Shown one piece after another: positions 1 through 10,246 of a stretch of 64,000 nucleotides of DNA. Within the stretch, counting starts at the first letter, position 1. The number at the start of each line of letters is the position of its first letter. The notes below the pieces were generated by a model, which ran no database searches, was not told where the DNA came from, and saw only the letters and a list, made by a program, of their open reading frames with translations. Source of the DNA: Gnetum montanum (Eukaryota > Streptophyta > Gnetopsida > Gnetales > Gnetaceae); contig MNCI01010386.1 in NCBI GenBank assembly GCA_015680685.1, positions 332,315 to 396,314 of the forward strand, read 5' to 3'. The translations under genes were made by a program, and so were the position numbers.

Positions 1-2
1 CT

Positions 3-2178
3 CCACCAGCGGTTAGCCAACCACTTCCTGCATTCCAGTTTCCTAGGGTTGCCCGCCCGGTCCAAGCTCCTATGCCTGCTGCACAGACACCTCCGCCAAC
101 AGGTCTAGACCAAGATTTCCAGCTTATCTAGATGCTTACCGAGGAGGTTCAACGCCTCAAGACCGTTGGATCTGATACCATTCAGATCATGGACTTCTAT
201 CAGGATGATCCGATCAATCCAGCGGTCCCCGTGCTGTCGTTGCCACCAGGGATGTCCCTCCCTCATTTTACCAAGTATAATGGAGAGGGGGATCCCAACA
301 CCCATCTAGCCACCTTCAGGTCTGAATCTTTGTTGTTACAACAATGGTCGCACACTTTAATTCGAGTCTTCGCGATGTCATTAACAGGGAAGGCTTTAGA
401 CTGATATAGAGCTCTCCCACGCTCTTCCATTTCAACCTTGGAAGAGCTGCTGACTCAATTTGTGACCCGCTTCAAATACAACATGAAGCTGGAAGTCACG
501 TTGGAACAGCTTATGGGGGTGAAACAAGACCCGCTCGAGCCAGTCCAAAAGTTTATACAGCGTTGGAATGCTACCTTGAATGAGATCCGCGACCCGATCG
601 CGGACTCCCATCTACTGGCTATATTCAAGGGAGCAGTCAACGACTTTATTAAGTCTAAGCTGTATTATCTTTCCCCAGGCCTTCGCCCAGGTCTGAAGCA
701 TCCAAGATGCTACGGAGGCCAGCAAAGACCCAGCATATGTCGCCTACAAAAACGCACACAACAAAGCCAAAGACAAAGGCAAGGCAGCGACAACGACAGT
801 AGCTGCACTGACTGAAAATGCAAAGAATAAGAACAAGAAGATGCCCACAACAGCGCTGCCTGAGGCCATAGCTGGTGCCGCCACCAGCCAAGCCACAGCT
901 GCCCCTGAACAGGCCCCCCAGCCAAAGCCAAATTTTGAGCGTAAAGATCGTTCAAAATACGCGGCTCTACCCGTGAAACATTCCGAACTGCTGAAACAAC
1001 TGTTAGCGGCAGGACACATTCAACCTAAGAAAGTGTCCGAGGAAGCCCTGAAGCGTCACAGACGTCACTGTGAACTGCTGAAGGACCCTTCTTTAGCTTT
1101 GCCTAACAAACCAGTAGTTCCGAGATCTTTCAGGCTGGATCGTTTCTGTGACTACCACCAGATGTGTGGTCACGACACGGATTACTGCTGGGCGTTGAAA
1201 GACGACATTCAACGCATGATCGACGAAGGTCACCTGAAATTAGATAGTAGTAACCCTACACGTCCTGAAAATCAAACACTGCATGTATATAAGGATCCGT
1301 TGAATGCAAACTACGATCCTTACACAATCACTGTGGTGAGTACGGACGGTGAGCGTAAGGGACCGCCAAAACAGCCTTTTGTTTTGCGCATCCCCGCCAG
1401 CTCACCAAGGGGGCCAACTACTTTAGCGGCAGCCGGTGGGGCCTCACGGCCACCTTTTATTATACGGGCACCTTCCCAAGTACGCCCTCAGTCAAGCGAC
1501 AGTACTCAAGCCGCGGCCCCGTCCGCGCCCATGCCTAGAGCGCCCTTCATTATCAGGGCGCCGGAACCACGGCCTGCTACTCTCACGCAGGGGCAGACCT
1601 CTCGTCAAGATAACCAGCCATCGCCTCCCAAGCAAAAGGAGGAGAATACCGTAGTTAACGCAACAAAAGACCACCCTATGCTTGGCTTCCCTAAGCCCAG
1701 GCCCCTGGCCTCTGTGCCTTTGTCCATGCCCCAGAAGCAGGCTAAAGGCACAAAAACACAGCCACCTTCTCTTGGCAGAAGAAAGAACAACCCTCCCACT
1801 GACACCGCTCCGCCTCGAGAGATCCGTCTTTTGGGCCAAATGGAGGAGGACAAGGGGGATAAACAACCCTGCCGAGAGAAGGACCTCCTCGATGCATTCA
1901 CATAGGTCAGGCAAGCTCTTAAACAAAAGAACACAACGCTGAGCCTGTATGACTTACTGATGATATCTCGAGAACACCGTGAGGCTATGGTACGTATGTT
2001 GACATCTATATCAGTGGATGCCAGCCTACCGGCAGAAGAGGAAGCGATACATGCTATCATGTTTCCTTCCGAAGCTGAACAACCCAAGCCTACCTCGTTG
2101 ACCTTCCTGGACGAGTCTGTCAAAGATGATCAGGAGAAAGGTCAAGTAACGACTGAGCCTATGTTCATTACCATTTAG
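3..2178 (+). pseudogene. gag: gag polyprotein region of element 1
   Basis: Encodes the structural (capsid and nucleocapsid) part of the retrotransposon polyprotein. A proline-rich stretch is followed by a capsid-like region (about 132-670) with KYNGEGDPNTHLATF and VTRFKYN, also present in the gag of elements 2, C and 3. A zinc-binding-like motif CDYHQMCGHDTDYC follows near 1147-1190, typical of Tat-type gag. Breaks are TAG at 129-131, TGA at 402-404, a frameshift near 675 (reading moves to the frame used to the end of protease), and TAGs at 1903-1905 and 2176-2178. Element C reads glutamine at the last of these, supporting CAG to TAG. The start codon lies outside the window. Confidence 0.8.
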
Positions 2179-2772
2179 GTCGGCCAGTACTGGATCCGGA
2201 GGGTACACGTGGATGATGGTGCAGCTACTAACATCGTTCCCTATTCCATTGTGGATAGGTTGGGATTGGTCGACCAGATCACCCCCACGACGACAGCTTG
2301 CGTGAAATCGTTCAACGAAGCACGGGTTCAAGTCAAGGGGACGGTACATATTGAGTTTGTGGTGGGGGGTCAATTCCCAACGGAAGCCACATTCTTAGTC
2401 ATCAAGGAGATGCCCAGCTTCAACTTAATCTTAGGGAGGTCATGGTTAGCCCAGCTGAGGGCAGTCTCGTCGCCGATACATCAAGAGATACACCTGCCCT
2501 ACGTCGGAGGGGAGGTTATCATACGCGGTGACGAGGTCACCCCTAGGACCATCAACAACATCGAAGAAGAAAGAGGTTCGGAGATCGAAACCACTGACGA
2601 TCAGTCCCATCTCCAAGCTCCTAAACAAAACGACAACAATGACAACGGTCTAGCCTGGGCCAACCTGCCATTTCCAAATGACAGTGTAGAGGAGTCAAAC
2701 CATAAGCCTCCTCACCCTTACGCAGCGCTCAACGTGAAGGCCATCAAGAGACAATTGCGTATCGACGGTTGA
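2179..2772 (+). pseudogene. pro: aspartic protease region (pro) of element 1
   Basis: Retropepsin-like protease that would process the Gag-Pol polyprotein, in frame with upstream gag. The active-site region reads HVDDGAATNIVPYSIV, so the usual D-T/S-G triad is D-D-G. A flap-like stretch and LILGRSWLAQL follow, the latter resembling the ILG motif of retropepsins. The sequence is colinear with the proteases of elements 2, C and 3. The frame closes with TGA at 2770-2772, which a single C-to-T change from CGA would produce; without it the frame reaches the proposed splice donor at 2805/2806. Confidence 0.75.
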
Positions 2773-3576
2773 ACAATGGTCTTCTACGTGTACCATCATT
2801 CTCGTGTAAGTTAGCATACTTCCCGCCTAGCAGCTTCTTTTGTTTGTTTCAACATAATTTTATGCTATATCTGCTTTCTGTGTTTACGCTTTGCATTTTT
2901 GCGTGTTTCATCGTACCTATGTTAGTTACGCTTTCGCATTACTTCACGCATTTATACACCATTCCATTTTTGTCACAATTTACATGCCACGGCCCGCAAC
3001 GGCCTTAAACTAGTTATACAAAGTTAACCTATTCACACCGTTGTATGCAGTTACGCAGTTGGCCCGCAACGGCCTTAAACTAGTTATCTACAATCATCAT
3101 TTACACACATTATTTTACGCACTTACGCAGGATTATATTCTATTATGTGGTTACTCGTATGTTGGCCCGCAACGGCCTTAAACTAGCATTGCAGGATTAC
3201 TTATTATCATTTACGCAGTTACTCTCTGGCCCGCAACGGCCTTAAACTAGTTAAAATCAACCTCTTAATACTATTATAAGTAGTTACGCAGTTGGCCTGC
3301 AATGGCCTTAAACTAGGAATTACTTTCTATCATTATTACTTAGGTGAACTTTTCAACAGTTACATTTTCACTCTATAGACGAAACACAAAAAAAAAAATA
3401 TGTAATTGATATTCAACGCATCCACCAGGTTCCATAACGTGTCTTTCTAGTCATTCGTGACATGATACTACACTCAACATTAACAAAATTTTGCGTAAAT
3501 AATAATTACGCATTCCCCCTACTNCCAAATAACATCAAAAATTAGAATAGACGACGCTAGTCAGAAAATTTTCCGA
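2773..3576. other. Non-coding interval between pro and the antisense gene
   Basis: AT-rich sequence holding the proposed splice donor, the hairpin array (separate entry), a short A-run near 3388 and one ambiguous base at 3524. It includes the 3' flank of the antisense gene. No coding region is convincing here. Confidence 0.6.
2991..3316 (+). repeat. Hairpin repeat array A of element 1 (five units)
   Basis: Five units at 2991, 3061, 3164, 3228 and 3294, each 23 nt. Each has a GGCC/GGCC stem around a six-base loop (CGCAAC, or TGCAAT in the last), directly followed by TTAAACTAG. Spacers of about 40-80 nt often end in TTACGCAGTT. Array B of this element and the arrays in elements 2, C and 3 have the same architecture with other stem bases. 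It lies in the intron, so only unspliced RNA would carry it. Confidence 0.8.
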
Positions 3577-6500
3577 CTAAGTCATGCGTAAACTTACTCG
3601 TGACGGCCCTACTTCCGCGACAAAGGGAAGCTTGTCCAAACCAGCCCACAAACGCTGCATAATCTCATCCTCTGTCAGGTCTGGCCACACATCCTCGTCC
3701 ATCGTAGCTCCAGCTTTCACCTTCCCTTTCTCCACGCTACTCCAGCGGGGTGGATCTGGGAAGAAAGTAGGAATTGTAGCCTGATTCCCAAGGAAAACCA
3801 TTGCCCTCTCTAGGGACGCAGTTACGGTCACCTGCTCTTCGAGCTTCTTGAAAGCTTCAGACGCTCCGATGGTGTCCACGAAAACCTCCAGGGATCGAGC
3901 TTTAACAGTGGAATCGCGGTAGCGTTTTCTATAAGCGGCGCTATCCCTTTTATATACATGCTTGTGGTCCTTCTCCTTCTGCCCCCATTCCTGTACGCTC
4001 GTGCAGTAGTCCCTCCAGTCCCAGATTTTCTGAGCTAGGAGCTCAATTTGCATCCTTTACTCTACTAACGCCCGACTGGTCTGTACGCTGTTCTTGATGG
4101 CTGTCCAATAACGGGAGTGATCAATAACAGCAATACGTCAATCTTCATCCCCCGTCACTCGAGCCTATAGGAATTCGTACCGCGCCCTTAGGTCCTCGAC
4201 TTCCTTGGTCAAGGATTCAACCCTCTGCTCTAACCGTTGCAGCCTTTTCCATAGGCTTTCATTAACATTCCTACTTTCCCATATGGAGCACGTCGAGCGT
4301 AACGCACATTTATGCATTTCCTCATAAATGTGGCGTGGCACGACTACCCCATCAGATGGGGGCTCCGCGGTGTCTAGATCAATGGGCTCCGCGGGATCTC
4401 ATCGGAGGTGAGCTCCTAACAGAAAAACAAGCATCAATACGGATGACACATTACTAAGGCATTATGTCGTAACTTCGTTGCAGCTATAACTTACCAGCGC
4501 TAGGCTCGACGCGTTCCAGACGCTCGATCATGTCGCTGACGACGCCTTCCATGAAGGCAAATTTATTGAGGAAGTCTCTCCACATCTTGCTCACAGCAGC
4601 GGACGTTGAGGCATCTTCTTCCCCTATAGCGTAATTTGGTTAGACATTACCTCCATTAACAAATTTTTTTAAAACACGCTAACACACTCATTACCTCTGC
4701 CAGTGACAGTGGCGATTTCATCAACATCTTCTGTATCTTTTTCCCTTTCACGCACTGGAGTCTGTGCATCGCTGGTTCTAGTAGCTGGGGCCTCCTCACG
4801 TACCCCAGCCTATACGCGGCTTCCGCTAGCAGCTGGGGCCACCTCACGCACTAGAACCTACACACAGCTCATATTAATAGCTGGGGCCTCTTCTTCCAAA
4901 ATTGAGGCCCCCTCCCCACGGCTTAGTATCATCGCACCTGTCTCAGGGGTCAATTGCCCTGTCATTTTTTTTGTTTACACCACCATACCTTAGCATATAA
5001 TTCCAGATCATCTAAGTAAAGCATTGCATATACAATCCTTTCACACTTACCAGGTGGAGGCTTATTCCGCTGCACCTTGATCCCAAAAGTTTGGCCTGCA
5101 TCACCCCCAGGGGCCTCGGTTAGGCGAAGCCTCTTCCACCGAGCTACCGGTTCCACAATTTCCTCCGCCAGGTGCTTCCCCCGCGAGGTGTCACCGGTGT
5201 AGGTAGGCATTATCCCACCTACACTGTCAAGACCTTGCACTGGGGATGCCATCAAGCCTTTAGTCGTTACAGAAAATGACTCTCCGATCCCTTCCGGCGG
5301 ATCCTACCCACGGGTAGTGCTGAGAATGTGGGTAATCCAAGGTCTGGATAGCTGGTCTCAGTCTTGCTGTACCCAGACCCCATTCCTCTGAACGACCAGA
5401 TACTCAGCAAACCACCGGAGGCAAGCTATGAAAAATGCATAATGCACATTGAAGCGGGACTCAAGCTTCTCGCGATGCTTGACCATTTCACTGCGCAGTC
5501 CCTTGGCAAGATGGCTCATCCAATTAAACCGGGCTCCCTCTTCCAGGACCTCTCGCATGATACGGGTCTGTTCTACTGAAAAGAACTTCACCTGCGAGAG
5601 GGTTTTGGGGAAGGTCCAGGCCCGAAAAAGGGGATAAAGTGTCTTGGCGGTCCCCATCTCGAATTTCTCACAAGGAAACCCCTTGGTCTTTTTAGGGATC
5701 CTCACCCACTCCTTCAGAAACTTCTCGACTCTAGTGCTCCTCTTGGTCTTCACTTTTACGGCAAGGTCATTCGAGGGGACACCAAATAGGTTCGAGAAGA
5801 GCTGAGCGTTAATACCGAAGTTTACGCGCATGTTATGCACGCGCGTGCTAGAACGATCTGCCTTCTCGGTGAAGGAGTTGACCAAGGCTATCATTTCGCT
5901 GGTGGGGACATCAGGGGTCGCAGCCAAAAATAGGTGCATTAGCCCTACGGCCTGGATCTTGGTGGTCACTACGACTGGGGCCGCCGAGTGGCCGAGCCAA
6001 CGCTGTGCCTCCTTAATATCACCGTAGCGAAAGAGAACATCCCTCACCTCGCGGCCGGAAATCGTAAGGGTAATCTCCCGGGATTCCTTGACTGAAAGAC
6101 ATAAAACGCAAGTCAAACAGAAAAATTATTACATAGTGTCCATGACTCATAACTACACGCATAACATTAGAACACGCAGCGGCCTTACCGGGGCCAAACG
6201 ACAACGGAAATGGCGGGATTTCCCTCTGCACGTCCTCGACGGTGAGGGGCGGATCCAAGGTCCAGTCCTCGTGCAGCCACCCGAGTTCCTAACAATTCTT
6301 AAAAGGGCGCTCGTAGCGGGTGTGATACTCACGCATCTCATGGCCAATTTGCCCGATAACACCGTCACGCACGTTGTTGGTCGCGGTAAACGCCATTATT
6401 GCTATTTCGGCCCAGGCCAACATATCGCCATCGCCAATTAACCTGTTGTCATGTATAAAAAACCTGTACCATACAGCGTAGGCTTAACTTACACTTTGCA

Positions 6501-7417
6501 CATAGACTTTTCTTACCCTTCACGTCAATAACAGACATTATAACAATAATAAAGACAATACAGTTAGCCAAATTTTCTTACCTGCTCGCGTAGTACACCG
6601 TGCCTTGTGGGTTCTGGAAGTATGTCGACACATGATGAGCCATGAACAGCGTGTTATACTCATGATAACAGTTGAAACGGGCCATGCCCCAGATCCAGTG
6701 TAAGCTCCTCAAACCGCGGGCGCTGAGCACTTAGTCCTCAGGATGGCCCGTGTCGATGGCCCCGTCTGTCAAGTAAGCCAGAATCCCCTGCGCAGACCTC
6801 ACCAACAGGTGCTCCAAAATGGCACCGGCAACATCACCAGTCACATTAGACCAGACAATGATGCTGAAGTTGCGCAGTAAAAACTGCAGAAACTCCAGCA
6901 CCCCCTTTCGGAACCAGATGGCCTTCCCCTGCACTCGTGTGTGAGGGGGAGAGACATTAGGGATGATGGGGTTCACCCAGCACAAAACCCCAATGTGGTC
7001 TAGCACAATCAGGATGGGCTTCAACGCGACGCTGTATAGAAAAGCCAAAGCGTATATTAACACCTACATTCGCATTTGCACGACTAACACAGAAAGCTCA
7101 TAAAACGCACCTAGGCCGAAATCACCCAAACCCTTGCAATAACGCAAGGTTTGTCCCTGACAACGGCGATAAACGCAACCCTTTCAAACCCTCACATAGG
7201 CCCGAGGTTCATAACTCGAAATCAACATGCACGCAAATGAAAATATACCACGAAAAGCAGCCATAGAAATGAACGTAAGCATGTAAGGAATGACTAACCA
7301 GTTCAACGGCGTGGGGTCACGAACATCGATCAACGCTTGCGAAACACGGTCCAGAGTTGCTTGCATTTCGTCGATTTTGGCCAGTTTTCTGTTCTTCTTC
7401 TTGATCTTCAGTGTCAT
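3577..7417 (-). pseudogene. Antisense seven-exon gene nested in the retrotransposon intron; FCP1-like HAD domain plus unassigned C-terminal region
   Basis: Exons on the minus strand: 7417-7299, 7031-6582, 6442-6189, 6091-5051, 4958-4695, 4623-4495, 4415-3577. Every junction has GT and AG with good context (for example CTG|GTAAGTG at 5051/5050 and TCTTTCAG at 6092), and codon phases match across all six introns. The exons sum to 3096 nt, 1032 codons with the stop. Exons 2-3 resemble an FCP1/SCP-type HAD domain; exon 4 is unassigned; exon 5 has three repeats around EEAPA; exons 6-7 have coiled-coil-like stretches. Ten in-frame stops (6731, 6289, 5358, 5304, 4858, 4810, 4399, 4165, 4138, 4057; leftmost base) could each come from CAA, CAG or CGA by C-to-T. 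Elements 2 and the 59-61 kb region carry homologues. The structure is well supported by sequence; expression and function are unknown. Confidence 0.75.
6189..7031 (-). other. FCP1/SCP-type HAD-like domain (exons 2-3 of the antisense gene)
   Basis: The order of motifs matches the NLI-interacting-factor/FCP1 phosphatase fold. First a hydrophobic strand KPILIVLDHIGVLC, where active members have D-x-D/N-G. Then RKGVLEFLQFLLRNFSIIVW, like the helix and strand before the motif II serine/threonine. Then NTLFMAHHVSTYFQNPQG, at the place of the usual NTLLxDD...NPP segment. Last GDGDMLAWAEIA, like the helix that ends plant members. The second acidic residue of motif I (isoleucine here) and the acidic pair of motif IV (AH here) are missing, so dephosphorylation seems unlikely. 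Assignment is by eye; a structure or profile search would decide. Confidence 0.6.
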
Positions 7418-7567
7418 TGCGACGGCTTCAGAATTCTTTCACAGCTTAACGCTTGCAAATCTTTGCGAGATTACATGCCCTAACTCTCTGTTCTTCCTTT
7501 TCTCAGCGATAGTTGTGAATTTGAATTCTCGATAGCCAACAGCCTGTTCTCATCGAAAAATCACTCG

Positions 7568-7574
7568 CTTATAT
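7568..7574 (-). promoter_or_regulatory. Possible TATA box for the antisense gene
   Basis: ATATAAG on the minus strand, about 150 nt upstream of the proposed ATG at 7417. The position would allow a 5' leader of about 120 nt. It is a short AT-rich match only, and it lies inside the sense intron just before its acceptor. Confidence 0.25.
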
Positions 7575-7829
7575 GTGAAGATCACCGCCTTGATATCCGA
7601 GTTTAGCGGGACTTTCCTAAAACAAACCCCGAAAATCAAGATATTAATGTGGCCAATATCGCACGCGCCACTGTCCGAAATGACGTTAAACTACCACATC
7701 TTATCGCCTCGTAATCGGGTTACATTGATTACAGCTTGTCTATAATATTCAAAATTTAGTTAGCCTTCCACGTTCGGCGACATCACGTCACTTGTCTCAT
7801 AACCATTTACACACTTGCCGGTTTTGCAG

Positions 7830-9285
7830 GACAGACGAAGAATAGACGCCACAGTTTCAGCACCCTTAACTTTGACAGGCCCATACGGGAGCTTAATTAG
7901 ACAGTTTGACTCCACGCTAGTAGACGTTAACCTCCCTTTAGAAAGCGTAACCATAGTCGCATCGGAGACGTCCCCAGAATGGCCAGAACAGTCAACGCGT
8001 ACGCTAGACCTAGAGGCTGGAGACATAACCAAGGACCCCCTCAGCAAGGTCCCTATCGTTACGCATAAGGATGAGACTAAAACGCTCAAAGTCAGTTCTT
8101 TGTTAGACGAACAAACGCACAACGCTATAAAATGGGTCCTGCAAGACAACATTACTGTCTTTGCATGGTCATACGAGGATATGCCTGGGTTAGATCCTAG
8201 GTTAATCCAGCATAACATTATCCTAGACCCACAGATTAAAGCGGTTAGGCAAAAGGCACGCAAAATCAAACCAGAGATCGCGCTAGCAGTGCGTGATGAA
8301 ATCACCAAGCTATACCAGGCTGGTTTCATCCGCGCGGTCGATTACTCAGACTGGGTATCTAACATTGTGGTCGTGCCGAAGAAGACCGGGAGCATACGCA
8401 TATGCATAGACTTCCGGGATTTGAACAAGGCCACAATCAAGGATAACTTCCCATTGTCGAGTATCGACCAGCTAGTGGATACAACAGCTGGGCATGCGCT
8501 TCTGTCCTTCATGGATGGCTTTTCAGGCTACAACCAGATTCGCATTAACCCAGAACACCAACTGACCACGACGTTCATGACACCCTGGGGCACCTTTTGC
8601 TACACCATGATGCCTTTTGGTCTAAAGAACGCCGGAGCAATGTACCAACGGGCCATGACATACATCTTCAGCGATTACCTCCTAGGAAGGCTGAATGATT
8701 ACGTAGATGACATAGCTGTCAAGTCTTTGAAGTCGAAAGATCATTCAGAGGACCTGGAGTTAGTCCTTAAAAGATGTTCCACATACGAGCTCTGGCTTAA
8801 CCCAAAGAAGTGCGTATTTGGAGTCAAAATCGGATGCATGCTAGGGTTTGTGGTATCGGAAACCGACATACAAGTTGACCCTGATAAGGTCAAAGCCATT
8901 GTTGGGTTAACACCTCCCACAGACCTCAAGCAAATACGCGGGTTACAGGGACGCTTACAGTTTATACGCCGGTTCATTTCGAGGTTAACCGACAAGTTAC
9001 ACCCTATGCAACACTTGCTAAAAAAGGGGATTAATTTCGAATGGACCGATGATTGCCAACGTGCGTTTGACAATTTAAAACAAGAACTGCAACATTTGCC
9101 GACAGTTTTCCTGCCACAAAGGGATTTTCCTTTTTTCATTTACCTCGCAACTTCGGACGTAGCAATAGCAGCGTTACTTTGTCAGAAAAGGGATGATGGG
9201 TCAGAAGTGCCCATCTACTACTTGAGTCACACTCTATGTGTGTACGAGACAAGGTACAACAATGTCGAGCGTAATTTCTTAGCTT
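7830..9285 (+). pseudogene. pol: Reverse transcriptase and Ty3-type RNase H of element 1
   Basis: Copies element RNA into DNA in virus-like particles. After a linker, the RT reads VVVPKKTGSIRICIDFRDLN, then FMDGFSGYNQI, MPFGLKNAGAMYQRAM and the catalytic YVDD at 8700-8711. The connection and first RNase H follow, ending PIYYLSHTLCVYETRYNNVERNFLA. There is no ATG; the frame opens at the proposed splice acceptor 7829/7830 with no stop across about 1.45 kb. It breaks at about 9286 by a one-base deletion, after which the homologous reading continues in another frame. Element 2 has the same domain at 37619. Confidence 0.88.
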
Positions 9286-10246
9286 AGTTTTTACGCTTAA
9301 GAACTGTAGGCATTATCTTTTTCGTAGTCAAGTTAACATCATCTGTAAAAACAACATCCTTAGAGCCATTACGCATAGCTTATATGAGAGTAGTAAAATA
9401 GCTCGCTGGAAGGCTATCACGGCAGAATTCGATCTGCACTATATTGGCCAATCATCCACGAAAGGCCAAGCGATAGCTGACCAGTTAATAACTTCACTGG
9501 TTCACAATCAAGCAACCATAGAGCCAGAGTTCCCAGATGAACATGTACATAATCTAAGCCCTATCTCGATAGGCCTTGAAGCAACGTTATATTTCGATGG
9601 AGCTTCAACTGCTAGAGGAGGTAGTGCCGCCACTGTTATTTCGCTGTCGCCTAAGGATGTGCGTCTACACGCTTATCGCTTGACCTTCCCTTTTACGAAC
9701 AATGTGGTAGAGTACGAGGGGCTCCTCAGGGGGTTACGAACTGCAGGTGAACTCGATGTTCAACACCTGGCGGTTAGGGGCGATTCGATGCTTGTCATAA
9801 ATCAAATCACTGGAGTCTACGCCTACAAGGCGGTACATTTGCAGCCCTACTGCGATCAAGCTAAAGATCTTCTGAGGCGATTTACAACCTTCGATGCCCA
9901 ACACGTCCCACGGACTGATAACACGCTGGCCGACGCACTGGCCACCCTGGCTTTACATGTGCCTTCACACCTGTTTAACACCTACCCTGCATTGATTACA
10001 GACTACGCAGACCCTATCATTCAGATGGTGCAAATCTCCTCTCTTCTCGAGGAAAGCACGCTTGAATGGTATGATAATATCAAAACTTATCTTTTACAGG
10101 GTGAGCTACCATCTGCATTAACACGCGCACAGAAGGACGCAATCCGTAAGCAGGCTAGGCAATACGTCATCATCGGAGACAGCACTCTCTGTAGATGCTC
10201 CTTTGATGGCATGTTGCTTGCCTGTGTTGACAAAGACCAAGCGTAA
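9286..10246 (+). pseudogene. pol: End of Ty3 RNase H and archaeal-type second RNase H of element 1
   Basis: Continues pol after the 9286 frameshift. The tail of the first RNase H is followed near 9590 by a second one, starting LYFDGASTARGGSAATVI. It has the expected acidic positions: D in FDGAS, E in VVEYEGLLRGL, D in VRGDSMLVINQI and D in TLADALATLA. This archaeal-type RNase H behind the Ty3 one is a known hallmark of Tat elements. The frame closes at TAA 10244-10246, explained by CAA to TAA, and continues unshifted into integrase. Confidence 0.85.

Larger units (their letters stand above)
2806..7829 (+). other. Proposed sense-strand intron between pro and RT (Ogre-like)
   Basis: The donor CTCGT|GTAAGTTAG at 2805/2806 and the acceptor GGTTTTGCAG|GACAG at 7829/7830 fit plant consensus. 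The protease frame ends on a codon boundary at 2805 and the pol frame starts on one at 7830, so removal leaves gag, pro and pol in one frame (apart from decay stops). No ATG opens the pol frame. Element 2 has an equivalent acceptor at 37618/37619, also exactly on a codon boundary. Ogre elements are known to have an intron at this place. This one contains hairpin array A and the whole antisense gene. Splicing is inferred, not shown. Confidence 0.65.

Noticed and set aside
1492-2123. Long minus-strand frames opposite gag
   Set aside because: Shadows of the GC-rich gag coding strand; no domain, no splice sites, not kept in element 2 or C.
2991-3316. Regular short repeats with spacers, CRISPR-like at first sight
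   Set aside because: Spacers are uneven, share sequence with each other, and the context is a plant retrotransposon; the units are hairpin repeats.
4962-5255. Single-exon reading of this minus-strand frame as a gene
   Set aside because: It reads through the donor at 5051/5050 into an intron; it is the end of exon 4.
7760-8329. Minus-strand 189-codon frame opposite the RT start, near the antisense gene
   Set aside because: Opposite strand of a strongly supported RT; it is not needed for the antisense gene, whose ATG at 7417 and TATA-like site lie downstream of it.
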